Shown: one piece after another, positions 28,914 through 39,389 of the stretch | Layout of the letters: each line of letters starts with the position of its first letter | Position numbering within the stretch: the stretch's first letter is position 1 | Assembly: GCA_002529455.1 (NCBI GenBank) | Contig: NYMS01000043.1 | Span: 57,049-121,048 of the forward strand | Source: Glycomyces fuscus | GTDB taxonomy: Bacteria; Actinomycetota; Actinomycetes; Streptosporangiales; Streptosporangiaceae | Direction: 5' to 3' | Length of the DNA: 64,000 nt | Program-made: the position numbers and the translations under genes | The notes under the pieces: generated by a model | What the model was told of the DNA's origin: nothing | Seen by the model: only the letters and a program-made list of their open reading frames with translations | Databases searched by the model: none

Positions 28914-29498
28914 ATCAGCGCCGAGCCCCGCATCAATGACCGCATCCGGGTTCCCGAGGTCCGTCTCGTCGGACCCAACGGCGAGCAGGTCGGCATCGTC
29001 TCCGTGCAGGACGCCCTGCGTCTGGCCCAGGAGTCCGACCTCGACCTCGTCGAGGTCGCACCGACCGCGCGTCCGCCGGTCGCCAAGCTGATGGACTACG
29101 GCAAGTTCAAGTACGAGTCCGCGGTCAAGGCCCGCGAGTCGCGCAAGAACCAGTCGAACACGATCATCAAGGAGATCAAGCTCCGCCCGAAGATCGACCC
29201 GCACGACTACGAGACCAAGAAGGGTCACGTGGTGCGGTTCCTCAAGAGCGGGGACAAGGTCAAGGTGACGATCATGTTCCGTGGCCGTGAGCAGTCCCGG
29301 CCCGAGCTGGGCCGCCGCCTGCTGGCGCGCCTGGCCGAGGACGTCCAGGACCTTGGCACCGTGGAGTCGCAGCCCAAGCAGGACGGTCGCAACATGGTCA
29401 TGGTGATCGGCCCGCACAAGCGGCGGTCCGAGCACAAGGCCGAGGCCCGTGCCGCGGCGGGGGACAAGTCCCGCCGCGAACAGAGCTCGGACGCCTAG
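28914..29498 (+). CDS. infC: Translation initiation factor IF-3, ATC start
   Basis: IF-3 binds the 30S subunit, prevents premature 50S joining and rejects wrong start codons. From the ATC at 28914 the protein has 194 residues and begins (M)[19 protein letters not shown], exactly the actinobacterial N-terminus. An in-frame TAG lies at 28896-28898 and no ATG, GTG, TTG or CTG occurs between it and 28914, while AGGGAGGGG sits five bases upstream. A rare ATC start is therefore nearly certain; starting downstream at 29004 would remove the conserved N-terminal domain. Rare start codons let IF-3 repress its own translation. rpmI and rplT follow in the usual order. Confidence 0.95.
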   Translation: MSAEPRINDRIRVPEVRLVGPNGEQVGIVSVQDALRLAQESDLDLVEVAPTARPPVAKLMDYGKFKYESAVKARESRKNQSNTIIKEIKLRPKIDPHDYETKKGHVVRFLKSGDKVKVTIMFRGREQSRPELGRRLLARLAEDVQDLGTVESQPKQDGRNMVMVIGPHKRRSEHKAEARAAAGDKSRREQSSDA

Positions 29499-29677
29499 CG
29501 ACGGGGAGTCCCCCACCGCCCGGTCGCCGGTAGGGACCGGGTGGTGGGAAGGGTTGTGCGTGCACGGCCCGGATGCGGCGCACCGGCGCGCGGTGTCCCC
29601 GCCACAGCAGCGGAAGAACCGTGCCATCCGCCCCTCGGGGCGGGCGGCACTCCGACGGAGTAGGAGACGACGGCCAC

Positions 29678-29872
29678 ATGCCGAAGAACAAGACCCACAG
29701 TGGGGCCAAGGACCGCTTCAAGGTCACCGGCTCCGGCAAGATCATGCGCCGCCGTGCCAACAAGAACCACATCCTTGAGCACAAGACCTCCAAGCGCAAG
29801 CGCAAGCTGGGCAACGAGGCCGTGCTCTCCCCCGCGGACGCCAAGAACATGCGCAAGCTGCTCGGCAAGTAG
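29678..29872 (+). CDS. rpmI: Ribosomal protein bL35
   Basis: A 64-residue basic 50S protein. The start MPKNKTHSGAKDRFKVTGSG and the RRRANKNHILEHK core are characteristic of the family. The ATG has GGAG eleven bases upstream. It lies between infC and rplT, the near-universal order. Confidence 0.97.
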   Translation: MPKNKTHSGAKDRFKVTGSGKIMRRRANKNHILEHKTSKRKRKLGNEAVLSPADAKNMRKLLGK

Positions 29873-30034
29873 TCCCGGGCCCCTCACCTCCGCGGAAGCG
29901 CCCGTCCGCCGGCCACGGCCGGTGCGGTGACGGCCCCGGGGAGGGAACCACCGAAGCAACACGGCCGCCGGGTTCGACGCAGCCGGGCCGGTCGGCGCGC
30001 CGCGCGCGCCGGAAGAGACAACTAGGGAGTTCCA

Positions 30035-30406
30035 GTGGCACGCGTGAAGCGGGCTCTCAACGCCAAGAAGAAGCGCAAGGTCGTTCTCGACCGGGCCAGC
30101 GGCTACCGCGGGCAGCGCTCGCGCCTGTACCGCAAGGCCAAGGAGCAGATGCTCCACTCGATGACCTACTCCTACCGGGACCGCAAGGACCGCAAGGGGC
30201 AGTTCCGTCGTCTGTGGATCCAGCGCATCAACGCCGCCTGCCGCGCCCAGGGCCTGACCTACAACCGCTTCATGCAGGGCCTGAAGCTGTCCGGCATCGA
30301 GGTCGACCGCCGTATGCTCGCCGAGCTGGCGGTCAACGACGAGGCCGCCTTCGCCAGCCTGGTGCAGACGGCCAAGAAGGCCCTCCCGGCCGAGGCCGCG
30401 GCCTAG
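30035..30406 (+). CDS. rplT: Ribosomal protein bL20
   Basis: A 123-residue 50S protein needed for early large-subunit assembly; in several bacteria it represses its own operon by binding the leader. Family sequence is clear: [20 protein letters not shown], then [15 protein letters not shown] and [12 protein letters not shown]. It starts at a GTG with AGGGAG upstream. The gap to rpmI is 162 bases. The following methyltransferase gene starts within ten bases, so it is probably in the same operon. Confidence 0.97.
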   Translation: MARVKRALNAKKKRKVVLDRASGYRGQRSRLYRKAKEQMLHSMTYSYRDRKDRKGQFRRLWIQRINAACRAQGLTYNRFMQGLKLSGIEVDRRMLAELAVNDEAAFASLVQTAKKALPAEAAA

Positions 30407-30416
30407 GCGAGCGGTG

Positions 30417-31268
30417 ATGGCGAGCCACGAGTTCACGAGCATCCGCTCACCCAGGATCAAGGGAGTTCGGCGGCTCGCCAAGCGCACCTTCCGCCAGCGG
30501 GAGCGGCGCTTCCTCGCCGAGGGCCCGCAGGCTGTGCGCGAGGCCCTGGCCGCCGCCGTCGACGACACCCGGACGCGGTCCCCCCGCGGGGGGACCGCCC
30601 CGGGCGTGGTCGAGGTCTACGCCACCGCGGAGGCCATGCAGCGCCACATCGACCTGGTGGACGCCGCCCGCGCGGTGGACGTGCCCACCCACAGGGTCAG
30701 CCTGGACGTGATGTCGGAACTGGCCCAGACGGTCACCCCGCAGGGGATCATCGCGGTCTGCGAGTTCGTCGACGTCCCCCTGGAGCGGGTCGGCGACGTC
30801 CGCCTCGCGGCGGTGCTCTCCCACGTCCGCGACCCGGGCAACGCGGGCACGGTGCTGCGCACCGCCGACGCGGCCGGCGCCGACGTCGTCATCTTCACCG
30901 ATGCCTCCGTCGACCCCTACAACGGCAAGTGTGTGCGGGCCTCCGCCGGAAGCCTGTTCCACCTGCCCGTGGTCGTGGGCGTCCCCGTGGCGCGCGCCGT
31001 CGACTTCCTGCGCGAGGCGGGCGCGCGTGTGTGGGCCGCCGACGGCAGCGGTCAGCGCGACCTGCACTCCGTCGCCGACAGCGGCGACCTGGACGGCCCG
31101 GTCGGCTGGGTGTTCGGCAACGAGGCCTGGGGACTGCCCGAGGAGACCGTCGCCCTGACCGACGGCGCGGTCAGCGTCCCGATCTACGGCGGGGCCGAAA
31201 GCCTGAATCTGGCCACCGCGGCCGCGGTCTGCCTGTACACCACGGCGCGGCAGCAGCGGCGTTCCTGA
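30417..31268 (+). CDS. SPOUT-family rRNA/tRNA 2'-O-methyltransferase (TrmH/SpoU type)
   Basis: A 283-residue SAM-dependent RNA ribose methyltransferase. The three SPOUT motifs are present: DPGNAGTVLRTADAAGAD, VFGNEAWGLPEE and ESLNLATAAAVCLY. The first 100 residues form the L30e-like substrate-binding domain (FLAEGPQAVREAL). The start is the ATG at 30417, with a GTG one codon upstream as alternative. It follows rplT in actinomycetes; relatives methylate 23S rRNA, and some give thiostrepton-type resistance, but the target site cannot be read from sequence. Confidence 0.88.
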   Translation: MASHEFTSIRSPRIKGVRRLAKRTFRQRERRFLAEGPQAVREALAAAVDDTRTRSPRGGTAPGVVEVYATAEAMQRHIDLVDAARAVDVPTHRVSLDVMSELAQTVTPQGIIAVCEFVDVPLERVGDVRLAAVLSHVRDPGNAGTVLRTADAAGADVVIFTDASVDPYNGKCVRASAGSLFHLPVVVGVPVARAVDFLREAGARVWAADGSGQRDLHSVADSGDLDGPVGWVFGNEAWGLPEETVALTDGAVSVPIYGGAESLNLATAAAVCLYTTARQQRRS

Positions 31269-31804
31269 GCCGGTCCGGAAGGGTTCGGATCGGCCCAGCT
31301 CACAACAGAGATGGTTACTCTCCGTGGTTGTTCGTGTGCGCTTGCGGCGGCTCCGGGCGCGGGCCCGGGCACCGGAGCCCGTGCGGATTCCGGGTGCCGG
31401 GTTCATCCGAAGTGCACGTGCATCGGCACCGCATGCCTATAGGGTCGGGGCCGAGGGATCGCGGAAGACCCATGCGCGTCACGCGTAGGCCCCGACGGGC
31501 CTACCCGCGTCACGGGTGGAACGCTGTGTCCTTCCTGCCCCACCCGGCAGGCTTGGCGACACCGCGTGAGCACGCGCCGCGCGCTCGGGTCCGCGGTCCC
31601 CGTTCCCGGGGGGCGGGCCGTCGGGAGGGGCTTGTACGCTCGTCTGTCGTCGGGCGCCCGTTCCCGGGCCGCGAGGCGTACCCGGTGGAAGTGCAGGGTA
31701 GACAACCTGCGGTGGTGTCCACGGGTGCCGCGGACACGACCGGTCAGCGGTCCTCGGCCCAGGAGCCTGTGGTCGTGGACCTTCAAGGGGGAGCGGGGAG
31801 AGGC
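31269..31804. other. Upstream region of the PAS histidine kinase gene
   Basis: A 536-base stretch without a clear gene. The frame of the kinase stays open through most of it, and GTG codons at 31685 and 31691 could give longer N-termini, but the residues are low-complexity and unlike known homologues. I see no clear terminator or promoter pair. Confidence 0.35.
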
Positions 31805-33028
31805 GTGGGCAGCGGCCGGCAGGTGGACCACCCGGCGGAGGACTCGGGCAGCGGGACCGCTCGCTCCGCGGACGACCCCGGGCACGGAGCCGGACCGGCC
31901 GCGGGCGTCCCCGCCCAGGACGCTCCCGGCGCCCGTCCGAGCGGCCGCGTCCCCGCGACCCTGTGGGAGGTCGACGGCGGCTCGCCCGCCGGGCCGGGCG
32001 GAACCCCGCTGCACGCCGACGACCTGCCGGACGGCGTCGTGGTGGCCGACTCCCGCGGCCGCGTGGTGCTCTTCAACACCCAGGCCGCCCAGCTCCTCGG
32101 CATTCCCGCCGAGTCCGCCCTGGGCCGCGACTACCGCTCCGTCCTGCCCCTGCTGGGCATCGACGGCAACGACTGGTGGGAGGCCAGCGACCCCTACGGG
32201 GGGGCGCGCGACCGCGTCCGCCAGGCCGAGCGCGCACTCCTGCTGCCCGACGACCGCGAGGTCCTCGTCGCCGCGCGCTACGTGCGCGCCCGCCCCGGCG
32301 GGGAGCTCATCCGCCTGGTCGTCACCCTCCGGGACGCCTCCGCGCACGCCGAGCGCTCCCGCGCCGACCTGGTCTCGGAGGTCGCCCACGAGCTGCGCTC
32401 ACCCCTGACCAGTGTCAAGGGCTTCACCTCCACCCTGCTCGCCAAGTGGGAGCGGCTGACCGACAAGCAGAAGCTGTTCATGCTGGAGACGGTCAACGCC
32501 GACGCCGACCGCGTCACCCGCCTCATCCACGACCTGCTCGACGTCTCCCGCATCGAGTCGGGCCGCCTGGAGGTGCGCCGCCAGGTGGTGGACCTGCCCG
32601 ACGCCGTGCGCCGCGTCGTGGCCGGGCGCGTCGCCTCGGGGGAGCCGGAGGAGCGCTTCCGGGTCGAGACCCGCGGCGAGCTCCCGCGGATGTGGCTGGA
32701 CGCCGACAAGATCGGGCAGATCCTGTCGAACCTGGTGGAAAACGGGGTGCGGCACGGCGCTGGTACTGTCAGTATCGTGATCGAGCCCTGCGAGGGAGGA
32801 ACAGCGGTGTCGGTGCGCGACGAGGGCCAGGGCATAGCGCCCGAGACCATTCCGCGCGTCTTCCGCCAGTTCTGGCGCAGCAAGCGCCGGGGCGGAACCG
32901 GCCTCGGACTGTTCATCGTCAAGGGCCTCGTCGAGGCCCACGGCGGCACGATCACCGTCGGACGCGCCCCCAGCGGCGGCGCGGAGTTCCGATTTACCAT
33001 GCCCGCCGGGGCACCCGAGTTCGTCTGA
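31805..33028 (+). CDS. Soluble PAS-domain sensor histidine kinase
   Basis: A histidine kinase of about 407 residues with no membrane segment. After a disordered N-terminal 70 residues comes a PAS domain (about 75-190, LPDGVVVADSRGRVVLFN), then the HisKA domain with phospho-acceptor H195 in VAHELRSPLTSVKGF, and the ATPase domain with LSNLVENGVRHG, DEGQGIAPE and GGTGLGLFIVKGL. The start is uncertain: I chose the GTG at 31805 after GGGGAG; earlier GTGs in frame exist. A PAS kinase before pheST is conserved in actinomycetes. No response regulator gene is adjacent. Confidence 0.85.
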   Translation: MGSGRQVDHPAEDSGSGTARSADDPGHGAGPAAGVPAQDAPGARPSGRVPATLWEVDGGSPAGPGGTPLHADDLPDGVVVADSRGRVVLFNTQAAQLLGIPAESALGRDYRSVLPLLGIDGNDWWEASDPYGGARDRVRQAERALLLPDDREVLVAARYVRARPGGELIRLVVTLRDASAHAERSRADLVSEVAHELRSPLTSVKGFTSTLLAKWERLTDKQKLFMLETVNADADRVTRLIHDLLDVSRIESGRLEVRRQVVDLPDAVRRVVAGRVASGEPEERFRVETRGELPRMWLDADKIGQILSNLVENGVRHGAGTVSIVIEPCEGGTAVSVRDEGQGIAPETIPRVFRQFWRSKRRGGTGLGLFIVKGLVEAHGGTITVGRAPSGGAEFRFTMPAGAPEFV

Positions 33029-33216
33029 GGCCTTCAGACCCTCCAGCCTCCCCGGTGGGCGCAACGGCGTGCCCCGGGCTCCGCGACGGAAAGTCCCTGT
33101 GCCGGGCCCGCCCGAAATCCGCCTGTGCTCTTCCTGTCGGCTTCGTCCGCCCCGTCGCGGACCGTGACTGCCGCCCGTCCTCCATGCCGGGGACGTCGGC
33201 GGCGAGGCAACCAACC

Positions 33217-34335
33217 ATGTCTGCACCGAACAATTCCTTCGACCCGGTCGAGGTGACCCCCCTGCACCCCGACGAGGTCGCCCGCATGCGCGAGGAGGCC
33301 CTGGCCGCCATCGAGGCCGCCGCCGACCTCGCCGAACTCAAGGAGGTCCGGCTGGCGCACGCCTCGGACCGCTCCCCGCTGGCCCTGGCCAACCGGGAGA
33401 TCGGCGCGCTTCCCCCCGCGGCCAAGGCCGACGCGGGCAAGCGTGTGGGCGGCGCCCGCCGCGACGTCGGCCAGGCCCTGAAGGCCCGCCAGGCGGTCCT
33501 GGAGGCCGAGCGCGACGAGCGCGTCCTCATCGAGGAGCGCGTCGACGTCACCCTGCCCTGGGACCGGGCCCCGCGCGGCTCCCGCCACCCGCTGACCACC
33601 GTCGCCGAGCGCGTGGCCGACATCTTCGTCGGCATGGGCTTCGAGATCGCCGAGGGCCCCGAGGTCGAGGCCGAGTGGTTCAACTTCGACGCCCTCAACT
33701 TCGAGCCCGACCACCCCGCCCGCACCATGCAGGACACCTTCTTCGTGCAGGGCCCGGACGGGGGCGAGTCCGGCCTGGTCATGCGCACCCACACCTCGCC
33801 GGTGCAGATCCGCGCACTGCTCTCGCGGGAGCTTCCGGTGTACGTGGTCGCGCCCGGCAAGACCTTCCGCACCGACGAGCTCGACGCGACCCACAGCCCC
33901 GTCTTCCACCAGCTGGAGGGCCTGGTCGTGGACCGGGGCGTCACCCTGGCCCACCTGCGCGGGGCCGTCGACGCCTACGTCGAGGGCGTGTTCGGCGAGG
34001 GCCTGCGGACCCGCTTCCGCGCCTCCTACTTCCCCTTCACCGAGCCCTCCGCCGAGGTGGACATGGAGTGCTTCGTGTGCCGGGGCGCCTCCGTGGGCAA
34101 CCCGGACGCGGCCTGCCGGACCTGCTCCAGCGAGGGCTGGATCGAGATCGGCGGCTGCGGCGTGGTCAACCCCCGCGTGCTCACCGCCGCGGGCGTGGAC
34201 CCCGAGGTCTACACGGGCTGGGCCTTCGGCCTGGGAATCGAACGGACACTGATGTTCGCGCACGGGGTGCGCGACATGCACGACATGGTCGAGGGCGACA
34301 TCCGCTTCACCTCGGCGTTCGGGAGTGAGAACTGA
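33217..34335 (+). CDS. pheS: Phenylalanyl-tRNA synthetase alpha subunit PheS
   Basis: The catalytic subunit of the heterotetrameric PheRS, 372 residues. The N-terminal coiled coil is at about 20-105, and the class II core includes [25 protein letters not shown], the Phe-site [13 protein letters not shown] and [11 protein letters not shown] cysteine cluster (C285, C288, C300, C303) forms a likely zinc knuckle that is typical of actinobacterial PheS. The stop overlaps the pheT start, so the two are coupled. The ATG at 33217 is the first sensible start, although its ribosome-binding site is weak. Confidence 0.96.
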   Translation: MSAPNNSFDPVEVTPLHPDEVARMREEALAAIEAAADLAELKEVRLAHASDRSPLALANREIGALPPAAKADAGKRVGGARRDVGQALKARQAVLEAERDERVLIEERVDVTLPWDRAPRGSRHPLTTVAERVADIFVGMGFEIAEGPEVEAEWFNFDALNFEPDHPARTMQDTFFVQGPDGGESGLVMRTHTSPVQIRALLSRELPVYVVAPGKTFRTDELDATHSPVFHQLEGLVVDRGVTLAHLRGAVDAYVEGVFGEGLRTRFRASYFPFTEPSAEVDMECFVCRGASVGNPDAACRTCSSEGWIEIGGCGVVNPRVLTAAGVDPEVYTGWAFGLGIERTLMFAHGVRDMHDMVEGDIRFTSAFGSEN

Positions 34336-36821
34336 TGCGCGTCCCCCTGAGCTGGCTGCGGGAGTACGTCGACCTTCCGGCCGGCACCACCGCCCGCGAA
34401 CTCGCCGGCCGCCTCACACTGGCGGGCCTGGAGGTCGAGACCGTCGACAGGCTCGGCTCCGACATCACCGGCCCCATCGTCTACGGCCGCGTGCTGGAGA
34501 TCGAGGAGCTCACCGGGTTCAAGAAGCCCATCCGTTACTGCCGGGTGGACGTGGGCGGGGCCAACGGCACCGGTGAGCCGCAGGAGATCGTCTGCGGCGC
34601 CCGCAACTTCTCCGAGGGCGACCTGGTCGTGGTCTGCCTGCCCGGAGCCGAGCTGCCCGGCGGCTTCCGGATCGGCGCCCGCAAGACCTACGGGAAGATG
34701 TCGGCGGGCATGATCTGCTCGGCCAGCGAGCTGGGCCTGTGGGAGGACCACAGCGGCATCGTCGTCCTGCCCGAGGGCTTCGGCCGGGTGGGGGAGGACG
34801 CCATCGGGCCGCTGGGCCTGCGCGAGGACGTCCTGGACATCGCCGTCACCCCCGACCGCGGCTACGCCCTGTCCCTGCGCGGCGTGGCCCGCGACGCCGC
34901 CGCGCTGTACGGGGTGGACTTCCGCGACCCGGCCGACGTCGCCGTCGCCGAGTCCGGCGGCGAGGGCCACCCCGCCGAGGTCGACCCGGCCCTGTGCGAC
35001 CGCTACGTCCTGCGCGGCGCCACCGGTTTCGACCCCGACGCGCCCAGCCCGCTGTGGATGAAGCGCCGCCTGCACCAGTGCGGCGTGCGCCCGGTCTCCC
35101 TGGCCGTCGACGTCACCAACTACGTGATGCTCGAACTCGGCCAGCCGCTGCACGCCTGGGACCGCGCCCAGCTGCGGGGAGCCCTGCGGGTGCGCGCCGC
35201 GGAGGCGGGGGAGAAGCTGGAGACCCTGGACCACGTCCAGCGCTCCCTGGACACCGACGACATCGTCATCGCCGACGACAGCGGCCCGGTCAACATCGCC
35301 GGGATCATGGGCGGCCTGACCACGGAGATCTCCCTGACCAGCACCGAGGTGCTGGTCGAGGCCGCGCACTTCGACGCCATGCACATCGCCCGCGCCTCGC
35401 GGCGCCACCAGCTGTCCTCGGAGTCCTCCCGCCGCTTCGAGCGCGGCGTGGACTCGGCCGTGCAGCTGGCCGCCGCCACCCGCGCGGTCGAACTGCTCGC
35501 CGAACTGGGCGGCGCCACGGTCGAGACCGCCTACACCCACCTGGATCGCACCACCGCGCGCGAGCCGATCGCGGTGCGGGCCTCCCACGCGGGCGCCGTC
35601 GCCGGGGTGGACTACCCCGAGGGCACCACGCAGCGGTGGCTGCGCGCCATCGGCTGCGAGGTGGAGGCCGACGGGGACCTGCTGAGGGTCGTTCCGCCCA
35701 GCTGGCGGCCCGACATCACCGACCCCAACGACCTCGCCGAGGAGGTCATCCGCTTCGAGGGCTACGAGAACATCCCCTCGATCCGCCCGCAGGCCTCGGG
35801 CCGCGGCCTGACCGCGAGCCAGCGCCTGCGCCGCGCGGTCGGCCGCACCCTGGCCGAGACCGGCTTCCACGAGGTGCTCAACTACCCCTTCGTCGGCGAG
35901 CGCGACCTCGACGGGCTCCAGCTGGCGGCCGACGACGACCGCCGCACCGCCCTGCGCCTGGCCAACCCGCTCAACGAGGGCGAACCGCTGCTGCGCACCA
36001 CGCTGCTGCCGGGCCTGTTCAAGGCGCTGGCCCGCAACGCGGGCCGCGGGTTCACCGACGTGGCCCTGTACGAGACGGGCCTGGTCTACCGGCCCAGGCC
36101 CGGCGCCCCGCGCGCGCCCATGCTGGCGGTGGACCGCGGGCCCACCGCCGAGGAGCTGGCCCGGGTCGAGGCGGCCCTGCCGGACCAGCCGCGCCGGGTG
36201 GGCGCGGTGATCTCCGGCCACGCCGAGCGCGCCGGATGGTGGGGTCCGGGCCGGGAGGCCGGCTGGGCCGACGCCGTCCAGACCGCGCGCGACGTCGCCC
36301 GTGTCGCGGGAGTCGGGCTGGAGGTCGAGGCGGACCAGCACGCCCCGTGGCACCCGGGCCGCTGCGCCGCGCTGTACGTGCGCGTGGACGGCGAGCGCCT
36401 GCTCGTGGGACACGCCGGTGAGCTGCACCCGCGCACCGTCCAGGCGTTCGGGCTGCCCGAGCGCACGGCCGCGGTGGAGGTCGACCTCGACCGGATCGAG
36501 CGGGCCCGCACCCCGGTCACCGCCCCGCAGGTGTCCACGTATCCGGTGGCCACACAGGACGTGGCCCTGGTCGTGGACTCCTCGGTGCCGGTCGGACAGG
36601 TCAGCGCCGCGCTGGCCGAGGGCGCGGGGGAGCTGCTGGAGAGCGTCCGCCTGTTCGACGTCTACACCGGTGACCAGGTGGGAGAGGGCCGCAAGTCGGT
36701 GGCCTTCGCCCTGCGCTTCCGGGCCGCCGACCGGACGCTGACGGCGGAGGAGGCCGGAGCGGCCCGCGACGCGGCCGTCGCCCTGGCGGCCGAGCGCACG
36801 GGGGCCGTCCTGCGCGGCTGA
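34335..36821 (+). CDS. pheT: Phenylalanyl-tRNA synthetase beta subunit PheT
   Basis: The 828-residue beta subunit binds tRNA and edits Tyr-tRNA-Phe. The N-terminus [20 protein letters not shown], the tRNA-binding EMAP-like domain (about 40-155), the B3/B4 editing domain (about 210-385), the B5 domain and the C-terminal ferredoxin-fold anticodon-binding domain ([20 protein letters not shown], about 735-828) are all recognisable. The ATG overlaps the pheS stop by one base. A perfect hairpin ends the operon. Confidence 0.96.
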   Translation: MRVPLSWLREYVDLPAGTTARELAGRLTLAGLEVETVDRLGSDITGPIVYGRVLEIEELTGFKKPIRYCRVDVGGANGTGEPQEIVCGARNFSEGDLVVVCLPGAELPGGFRIGARKTYGKMSAGMICSASELGLWEDHSGIVVLPEGFGRVGEDAIGPLGLREDVLDIAVTPDRGYALSLRGVARDAAALYGVDFRDPADVAVAESGGEGHPAEVDPALCDRYVLRGATGFDPDAPSPLWMKRRLHQCGVRPVSLAVDVTNYVMLELGQPLHAWDRAQLRGALRVRAAEAGEKLETLDHVQRSLDTDDIVIADDSGPVNIAGIMGGLTTEISLTSTEVLVEAAHFDAMHIARASRRHQLSSESSRRFERGVDSAVQLAAATRAVELLAELGGATVETAYTHLDRTTAREPIAVRASHAGAVAGVDYPEGTTQRWLRAIGCEVEADGDLLRVVPPSWRPDITDPNDLAEEVIRFEGYENIPSIRPQASGRGLTASQRLRRAVGRTLAETGFHEVLNYPFVGERDLDGLQLAADDDRRTALRLANPLNEGEPLLRTTLLPGLFKALARNAGRGFTDVALYETGLVYRPRPGAPRAPMLAVDRGPTAEELARVEAALPDQPRRVGAVISGHAERAGWWGPGREAGWADAVQTARDVARVAGVGLEVEADQHAPWHPGRCAALYVRVDGERLLVGHAGELHPRTVQAFGLPERTAAVEVDLDRIERARTPVTAPQVSTYPVATQDVALVVDSSVPVGQVSAALAEGAGELLESVRLFDVYTGDQVGEGRKSVAFALRFRAADRTLTAEEAGAARDAAVALAAERTGAVLRG

Positions 36822-36839
36822 GGCATCCGCGTTTGGGCC

Positions 36840-36886
36840 GGGCGGGGCCGGTCACCTCCTGGGAGGGGGGGTGACCGGCCCCGCCC
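36840..36886 (+). terminator. Terminator-like hairpin after pheT
   Basis: A perfect 17-bp stem (36840-36856 with 36870-36886) with a 13-base loop begins 18 bases after the pheT stop. Confidence 0.78.
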
Positions 36887-37202
36887 CCGTGTGTGCGGTG
36901 TGTGCCGCGCACCGTCACAACACGGCCCGCGTGTCGGCGAAAGCTCCGGTGGCGACACCAGATTCCAGATTGTTTTTTCGGCGTGTTTTTCCAGCCCAGT
37001 AAGGGTTTTGGCGTCAATCCCGCAGGGTACCCGGCATGAAGTTTGTGTTTCGGGGCATGGATCTCCGTTTTGGCTCTTGCTGTGAGGTGGGTCCCCCGCT
37101 TAGCCTGCAAGCACCTGCCACCATCGGGCGCCCGGGTGCAGGCTGGATCAACCTGAGTTTTCCACTGCGCTCTCGCGCATGACACGGCTCGGAGGTCGCC
37201 AT
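36887..37202 (+). promoter_or_regulatory. Promoter and operator region of the class III aminotransferase gene
   Basis: A 316-base region, unusually AT-rich at 36960-37080. A TTGCTG (37077-37082), 18-base spacer, TAGCCT (37101-37106) pair is a good promoter candidate. An 8-bp inverted repeat, AGCCTGCA at 37102-37109 and TGCAGGCT at 37137-37144, overlaps the -10 box and start point, suggesting an operator or leader hairpin. Confidence 0.5.
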
Positions 37203-38510
37203 ATGACCGAAACGGTTGTCTCGTCCGCACTCGCTCCCACGCAACAGAGGGAGCCCAGTCGGCTCTGGCACACCTTCTGCGACATGAACACGGTGGTCAG
37301 GGGCCCGGAGTTCATGGTGGCCCGCGCCGAGGGCGTGTGGCTCTGGGACAGCTCCGGCGACCGCTACCTGGACGGTACGGCCAGCCTCTGGTACTGCAAC
37401 GTCGGCCACGGGCGCACCGAGATCGCGGACGCGGTCCACCGCCAGATCAGCACCCTGGACGCCTACACGGTCTACGGTGACTTCGCCAACGGACCCGCGG
37501 TGGAGCTGTGCGAGCGCCTCGCCGCGCACGCCCCCGTGGCCGATCCGCGGGTGATCCTGACCTGCGGGGGAGGGGAGTCCATCGACACCGCCGCCAAGCT
37601 GGCGCGGCGGTACTGGGCGGTCACCGGCCAGCCGGCGCGCACCCACCTGATCAGCCGGACCGGCGGCTACCACGGCCTGCACGGGTTCGGCACGAGCATC
37701 TCGGGCATGGACCGGTTCCGCAACGGCTACGGCAGGCTGGTCGAGGACACCTCCGTGGTGCCCCACGACTCCGCCGAGGCACTGGAGGCCGAGATCCTCA
37801 GGGTCGGCCCCGAGCGGGTCGCGGCCTTCTTCGCCGAGCCGGTGGTCGGCGCGGGCGGGGTGTTCCTGCCTCCGGAGAACTACTTCGCCGAGGTCTCGCG
37901 GATCTGCCGCAAGTACGGTGTGCTGTTCGTCGTCGACAGCGTCATCTGCGGCTTCGCCCGGATGGGGAACTGGTTCGGCATCGAGCGCTTCGGGGTCGAC
38001 CCGGACATGATCGTCTTCGCCAAGGGCGTCTCCAGCGGGTACCTGCCGCTGGGCGGGGTCGTGGTCAGCGGACGCGTGGCCGATCCCTTCTACAACGGCG
38101 AGGGCAACCCGTTCCTGCACGGGACCACCTACGCCGGGCACCCGACGGCGTGCGCGGCGGCGATGGCCAACCTGGACATCCTGGAGCGCGAGGACCTGTT
38201 CACGGTGTCGCTGGAGATCGAGCGCCAGCTGGACGGCGCGCTGCGGAGTCTGGCCGACCACCCGATGGTGGCCGAGGTCCGCTCGGGCCTGGGGGTCATG
38301 GGCGCCGTGGAACTCACCGAGGAGGCCCTCACCGGACGGGGGATCACCACCCAGGAGGTGTTCGCCGAGGCGCGGGCCCGCGGGGTGATCGTACGGCCGA
38401 TCCCCACGGCGCTGCTCGTCTCGCCGCCACTGGTCATCACCTGGGAGCAGATCGACCACATGGTGTCCACCCTGTCGGCCGCGCTGGACGCGGTCGTGGC
38501 CCGTCACTGA
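37203..38510 (+). CDS. Class III PLP-dependent aminotransferase
   Basis: A 435-residue fold-type I aminotransferase of the omega-amino-acid group. The PLP lysine is K274 in VFAKGVSSGYLPLGG; the cofactor-binding Asp is in FVVDSVICGFARMG, and THLISRTGGYHGLHG precedes it. The ATG at 37203 has GGAGG seven bases upstream. Likely substrates are terminal amines such as beta-alanine, GABA or putrescine, with pyruvate or 2-oxoglutarate as acceptor. The MarR regulator and FAD amine oxidase that follow support a role in amine catabolism. Exact specificity cannot be read from sequence. Confidence 0.8.
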   Translation: MTETVVSSALAPTQQREPSRLWHTFCDMNTVVRGPEFMVARAEGVWLWDSSGDRYLDGTASLWYCNVGHGRTEIADAVHRQISTLDAYTVYGDFANGPAVELCERLAAHAPVADPRVILTCGGGESIDTAAKLARRYWAVTGQPARTHLISRTGGYHGLHGFGTSISGMDRFRNGYGRLVEDTSVVPHDSAEALEAEILRVGPERVAAFFAEPVVGAGGVFLPPENYFAEVSRICRKYGVLFVVDSVICGFARMGNWFGIERFGVDPDMIVFAKGVSSGYLPLGGVVVSGRVADPFYNGEGNPFLHGTTYAGHPTACAAAMANLDILEREDLFTVSLEIERQLDGALRSLADHPMVAEVRSGLGVMGAVELTEEALTGRGITTQEVFAEARARGVIVRPIPTALLVSPPLVITWEQIDHMVSTLSAALDAVVARH

Positions 38511-38652
38511 CCATGGGGCCCCGCCGCGTCCCCGGCGGGGCCCCATGGAGGAACCCCCCTTCCACCGCCGCCCCTTCCGGCCCGGTGCGCGACTCCGCGC
38601 GCCGGGTGTGACGTGTTCGCGGTAAAACCACTGGGCGAAACGTCCCGCGTCG

Positions 38653-38665
38653 AGTAAAATTTACT
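38653..38665. promoter_or_regulatory. Palindrome upstream of the marR-type gene
   Basis: A perfect odd palindrome AGTAAAATTTACT, AT-rich in a GC-rich context, lies 66 bases before the MarR start. It is a good candidate operator for autoregulation. Confidence 0.55.
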
Positions 38666-38730
38666 GGGAAGATATTTCTTGTGGGTGAGATGCGCGCCGG
38701 CGTCCGCCCCGGGAGGGACAGGGAGCGGGC

Positions 38731-39219
38731 ATGACCACACAGCAGACCGGGGCCGCGGCCACCGCGGGCAGCGCACCGAGCGACGACGACCTCATCACCG
38801 CCTGGGGGCTGGTCCACGAGGCCATGAACGCCATCGAGCCCAAGCTCCTGGGCGGCATCACCCCCGACGGCAGGGACATGGCGGGGCCGTGGTTCGAGGT
38901 GCTCATACGCCTCCAGCGCACCCCCGGCCACCGGCTGCCCATGAGCCGTCTGGCCCGCGAGGTCAGCCTGAGCACGGGCGGGTTCACCAAGCTCGCGGAC
39001 CGGCTGGAGCGCGAGGGCTACCTGGCGCGGGAGAACTGCGCCTCCGACCGCAGGGTCGTCTACGCCGTCCTCACCGACAGGGGCCTGGACTTCATCGGCA
39101 AGGCGCGCACCAGACACGTCGAACGGCTGCGCGAGCACGTCTTGGGCCCGCTCGGCGAGGACGGGGTGCGCCAGCTCGCCACCATCGCGCGGACGCTCCG
39201 TGACAGCTCCTGCTGCTGA
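38731..39219 (+). CDS. MarR-family transcriptional regulator
   Basis: A 162-residue winged-helix protein. The recognition region LPMSRLAREVSLSTGGFTKL and the wing ASDRRVVYAVLTDRGLD are typical. A C-terminal CC pair could be redox-sensitive, but this is speculative. The ATG at 38731 has several GGGA-type ribosome-binding sequences upstream. It sits between the aminotransferase and FAD oxidase genes and probably controls them and itself through the palindrome at 38653. Confidence 0.88.
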   Translation: MTTQQTGAAATAGSAPSDDDLITAWGLVHEAMNAIEPKLLGGITPDGRDMAGPWFEVLIRLQRTPGHRLPMSRLAREVSLSTGGFTKLADRLEREGYLARENCASDRRVVYAVLTDRGLDFIGKARTRHVERLREHVLGPLGEDGVRQLATIARTLRDSSCC

Positions 39220-39389
39220 CGGCGCCTCCGGGGCGGAACTCCCCGTAGCCGAATCCGCGCCCTCCCGGCGTTGCGCCGACTCCGAAGGCGGGGAAGACAT
39301 CCCACCAGCCGCCGTTCCCGTGTAGGTTGGCGGAAGTTCGTGGGTCCCGCCGGGCGGACCGTGAGCGCACAGTTTTTCGGGGGGAATGC

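Noticed and set aside
37014..37058. 14-codon minus-strand ORF in the AT-rich region before the aminotransferase gene
   Set aside because: It is too short, with no supporting context; the region is better explained as a promoter.
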